Shown here piece after piece: positions 62,063 to 64,000 of a stretch of 64,000 nt of DNA; position 1 is the stretch's first letter; each line of letters starts with the position of its first letter. Below the pieces are notes generated by a model, which worked only from the letters and a program-made list of their open reading frames with translations, was not told the origin of the DNA and ran no database searches. Source of the stretch: a virus; IMG/VR virus record IMGVR_UViG_3300046010_008569, positions 1 through 64,000 of that record; one strand, 5' to 3'. The position numbers and the translations under genes were made by a program.

Positions 62063-62418
62063 AGCACAAGCGCATTGGGTTCACACCCAAGCAGCGCGCT
62101 GATGCTATGGCTAAGACTGGAGGCATGTGCGCCAAAGAAGGCTGCAACAAGCCAGCTGAAGAGATTAATCACATAGACCCGGTCGCTATGGGCGGCGCCC
62201 ATGAGCTCAATAACTGGGAGCCATTGTGCTCGGTCCACCACAAGATCGAGACAGCCTGGCAAGTGAAGATGATCCGCAAAGCGGATCGAATGGCGGGACG
62301 CCGCGGCAGTCAAAGCGGCCGGCGCAAGAAGAACGGTCCTCAGCTTAAATCTGCGAAGAAGCCATGGCCAAAGCGTTCGTTTCCGTCAAAAAAGAAATCT
62401 ACTCTTCAGCCAACATAG
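62032..62418 (+). CDS. HNH endonuclease, 128 aa
   Basis: HNH domain: AKTGGMCAKEGCNKPAEEIN-HIDPVAMGGAHELNNWEPLC-SVHHKIET, with catalytic His in NHIDP, Asn in NNWEP and HH in the last helix, and a zinc CxxxxC. The Lys/Arg-rich tail (GRRKKNGPQLKSAKKPWPKR) binds DNA. Last rightward gene; its 3' end overlaps the convergent phosphoesterase gene by 20 nt. Confidence 0.85.
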   Translation: MGGRILFPKVEHKRIGFTPKQRADAMAKTGGMCAKEGCNKPAEEINHIDPVAMGGAHELNNWEPLCSVHHKIETAWQVKMIRKADRMAGRRGSQSGRRKKNGPQLKSAKKPWPKRSFPSKKKSTLQPT

Positions 62419-63670
62419 CTGGCTTAACGGAGTGACGGGCGATCTCGCCGTGGGTGCGGTCCATGATGATGCACTTCATGTCTCGGCTCGAGCGATAGCC
62501 CTTCTGATCTGAGTACGCATCCGGCGATGCCAGGATGCGGAAGCTTTCGACTTCAGCCCCAGGGAAGTCCTTCAGCTTGTTCGTGTGGTGAACGTGTCCC
62601 ATCCAGATATAGCGGTGCTTGGTGTTGCCCCACATCTCAGGAACATCCGTAGCCACGATCAGCGGTAGCTGCTCGGGCTTGGCGCCGTGACCATGGTGCG
62701 TCGAGATCAGCACATTGCCGAACTGGTAGTAGTGGTAGTGCCGCGGCGAGTTATCGATTGTGATTCTCGGTTCGTTTTCGTAGACGTTCTTCAGGCATTC
62801 CATGAGGAAGATCGAGGACGACAGGTCGTGGTTGCCGATCTCCACGATGACGTGGACCTTGCCATGCCGGCGCAGCGCTTGCTCGATCATGTAGCGCATA
62901 CACCGGATCGCAGTTCTGACCATCTTCGGGAAACGGCTGTCGGCATCCAGGTGGTGGCCCGATGTCGGCGTCACCGCCACGAACGAGTCGTAGTGCATGA
63001 AGTCACCGAGGAAGACCAGCAGGGCCTGTTCGCAACGGACGGTCGAACTGAAGAGGTAATCCGAGGCCTTCTTCAGAAGGCTCTCTCCGATCTCCAGGTC
63101 GTAGCTGGAGCCGGTCTCGTCCTTCCAGGCCAGCATCCCGAGGTGGTGGTCTCCAACCGGGTAGCACGCAAGCAGGTCCTCCATCGCCCTGGAAGGCGCT
63201 GGAGAGGGCTTTGCTCTCGGCAGGTCCTTGGACAGTTCGTCCGCTAAAGCTCTCCAGGCCTCTTCCCTGGCGATCTGCGCAGGCTTTTCAGCAACCCATT
63301 GCTGGGTGACCCTGCCCTCCTGGTCATAGAGGGTAGAAACCTTGGTGATTGTCTTGGGATCGGGCAGGTAGACCCGCTCATCCGGGTCCATGCTAGGCAT
63401 GGCCAGCTTATCCCACCGGCCGCGCTCTTGACCATCCTGGTCATACAGGATGGATTGCTTGCGGACCTCAAGCACCGGTGTCGCTAGGAGACCTAGCTTT
63501 CGAGCCTTCTTGAGACGATCCTTAATGCATGAGGCACTAAGGCCAGTCTTCTCAGCAACGCGCTGAGCGTTGCTTCCTGACGCTAGGTAAAGCTCTACTG
63601 TATTCTTTAGCTCTTCTTCAGGGGTTTCCGGGATACGACCATTCGCTTCGCGCTTTGCCAGTGCTGGCAT
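62399..63670 (-). CDS. Metallophosphoesterase with N-terminal HTH, 423 aa
   Basis: Metal ligands of the calcineurin-like fold are all visible: GDHHLG (173-178), GDFMHYD (222-228), GNHD (279-282), a His in THHGHG and GHVHH near 355. An HTH-like N-terminus (ASGSNAQRVAEKTGLSASCI-KDRL) precedes it. Phage enzymes of this sort are annotated as DNA exonuclease-like or phosphatase-like. It directly follows the right-edge gene (stop and start adjoin), so it belongs to the end of the late operon if the genome is circular. Confidence 0.85.
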   Translation of the reverse strand: MPALAKREANGRIPETPEEELKNTVELYLASGSNAQRVAEKTGLSASCIKDRLKKARKLGLLATPVLEVRKQSILYDQDGQERGRWDKLAMPSMDPDERVYLPDPKTITKVSTLYDQEGRVTQQWVAEKPAQIAREEAWRALADELSKDLPRAKPSPAPSRAMEDLLACYPVGDHHLGMLAWKDETGSSYDLEIGESLLKKASDYLFSSTVRCEQALLVFLGDFMHYDSFVAVTPTSGHHLDADSRFPKMVRTAIRCMRYMIEQALRRHGKVHVIVEIGNHDLSSSIFLMECLKNVYENEPRITIDNSPRHYHYYQFGNVLISTHHGHGAKPEQLPLIVATDVPEMWGNTKHRYIWMGHVHHTNKLKDFPGAEVESFRILASPDAYSDQKGYRSSRDMKCIIMDRTHGEIARHSVKPAMLAEE

Positions 63671-64000
63671 TAGTCCCGCTCACGTTGACGCCGAGATTCG
63701 GCTTCCACAGCTTCTGCCGTTCGATTAACGTACTCGTTGTAATCTGTCATCACCCTATCCATCCGGCCGGTCAAATATTCTATGCGACGGTCGCGGGCTG
63801 CATCGGTGAGGCTATTATCGGCATAGGTCCGGCGCAGGTCCTGCTCCAGCTGGCGATAGGACCACATATACTGGCGGATACGATTCAGCTGACCATAAGG
63901 CACATCGTTCGGATAGACGTTAACGCCCAGCGCCCGAGCGATGAGTTGACCTCTCGTCTGCGTCGGTTCGCCATAGCGATCCTCGCCAGTTCCCACGAGA
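63670..64000 (-). CDS. C-terminal part of a large virion gene, 5' end outside window
   Basis: The frame is open from the right edge to a stop at 63670; a GTG at 63996 is possible but no ribosome site is visible. The product (GEPTQTRGQLIARALGVNVY, LNRIRQYMWSYRQLEQDLRR, RIEYLTGRMDRVMTDYNEYV) has the helical, Arg/Glu-rich end I associate with giant polyvalent phage proteins. It is probably the 3' end of the gene at 1-5096 of a circular genome, with or without missing sequence between them. Confidence 0.7.
   Translation of the reverse strand, partial: LVGTGEDRYGEPTQTRGQLIARALGVNVYPNDVPYGQLNRIRQYMWSYRQLEQDLRRTYADNSLTDAARDRRIEYLTGRMDRVMTDYNEYVNRTAEAVEAESRRQRERD

Overview
The window reads as almost the whole genome of a short-tailed, P22/T7-architecture double-stranded DNA phage, about 57% GC by eye. 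A host among the Alphaproteobacteria is likely, because the phage encodes a regulator ending in a GcrA-like cysteine domain, a cell-cycle factor typical of that class. A P22-type portal, two P22 gp4/SU10-type adaptors and a gp10-type nozzle are present, and no sheath, tail-tube or tape-measure gene is visible; this argues for a podovirus. The ORFs cut by the two window edges both run leftwards and look like parts of one giant virion gene, so the genome is probably circular or circularly permuted and only slightly longer than 64 kb.

Layout. (1) 1-32.3 kb, minus strand: the late module, read from right to left: Ala-rich coiled-coil protein, two small genes, terminase large subunit, portal, GroES-like co-chaperonin, scaffold, head proteins, major capsid, fibre/appendage proteins, adaptors, nozzle, Gly/Ala-rich internal virion proteins, and a giant polyvalent protein that leaves the window at base 1 and probably re-enters at base 64000, followed by a metallophosphoesterase. 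(2) 32.4-36.2 kb: small minus genes, a 0.7-kb structured stretch without a convincing gene, and a control region with three 14-bp iterons and promoter P1; a small-terminase-like gene lies at 35.5-36.2 kb. (3) 36.3-44.8 kb, plus strand: an early operon of about 25 tiny unknown proteins. It has a strong sigma70-type promoter (P2), a long folded leader, a double-hairpin-plus-AAGGGTCT element in front of 16 genes or gene groups, and a Rho-independent terminator at the end. (4) 44.8-53.8 kb, mostly minus strand: small genes, HNH nucleases, cytosine methyltransferase, SLOG protein, DnaA-like HTH protein, HslV-like protein, GcrA-like regulator, primase-helicase, RusA. (5) 53.8-62.4 kb, plus strand: HNH nucleases, Cas4/RecB-like nuclease, ERF annealing protein, SSB-tip-like protein, MazG-like protein, lipoprotein, tyrosine integrase and small genes.

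How it fits together. P1 and P2 share a TTAC-N6-GTAA operator-like palindrome set one base from the -35 box, so one regulator may govern both early units. Replication and recombination combine a T7 gp4-like primase-helicase with ERF, a PD-(D/E)XK nuclease and RusA; no DNA polymerase is visible, so the host polymerase is probably used. An integrase points to a temperate ancestry, but no repressor was recognised. The most interesting system is the repeated leader of the early operon: at least 16 copies whose hairpin stems differ in sequence but keep their pairing.
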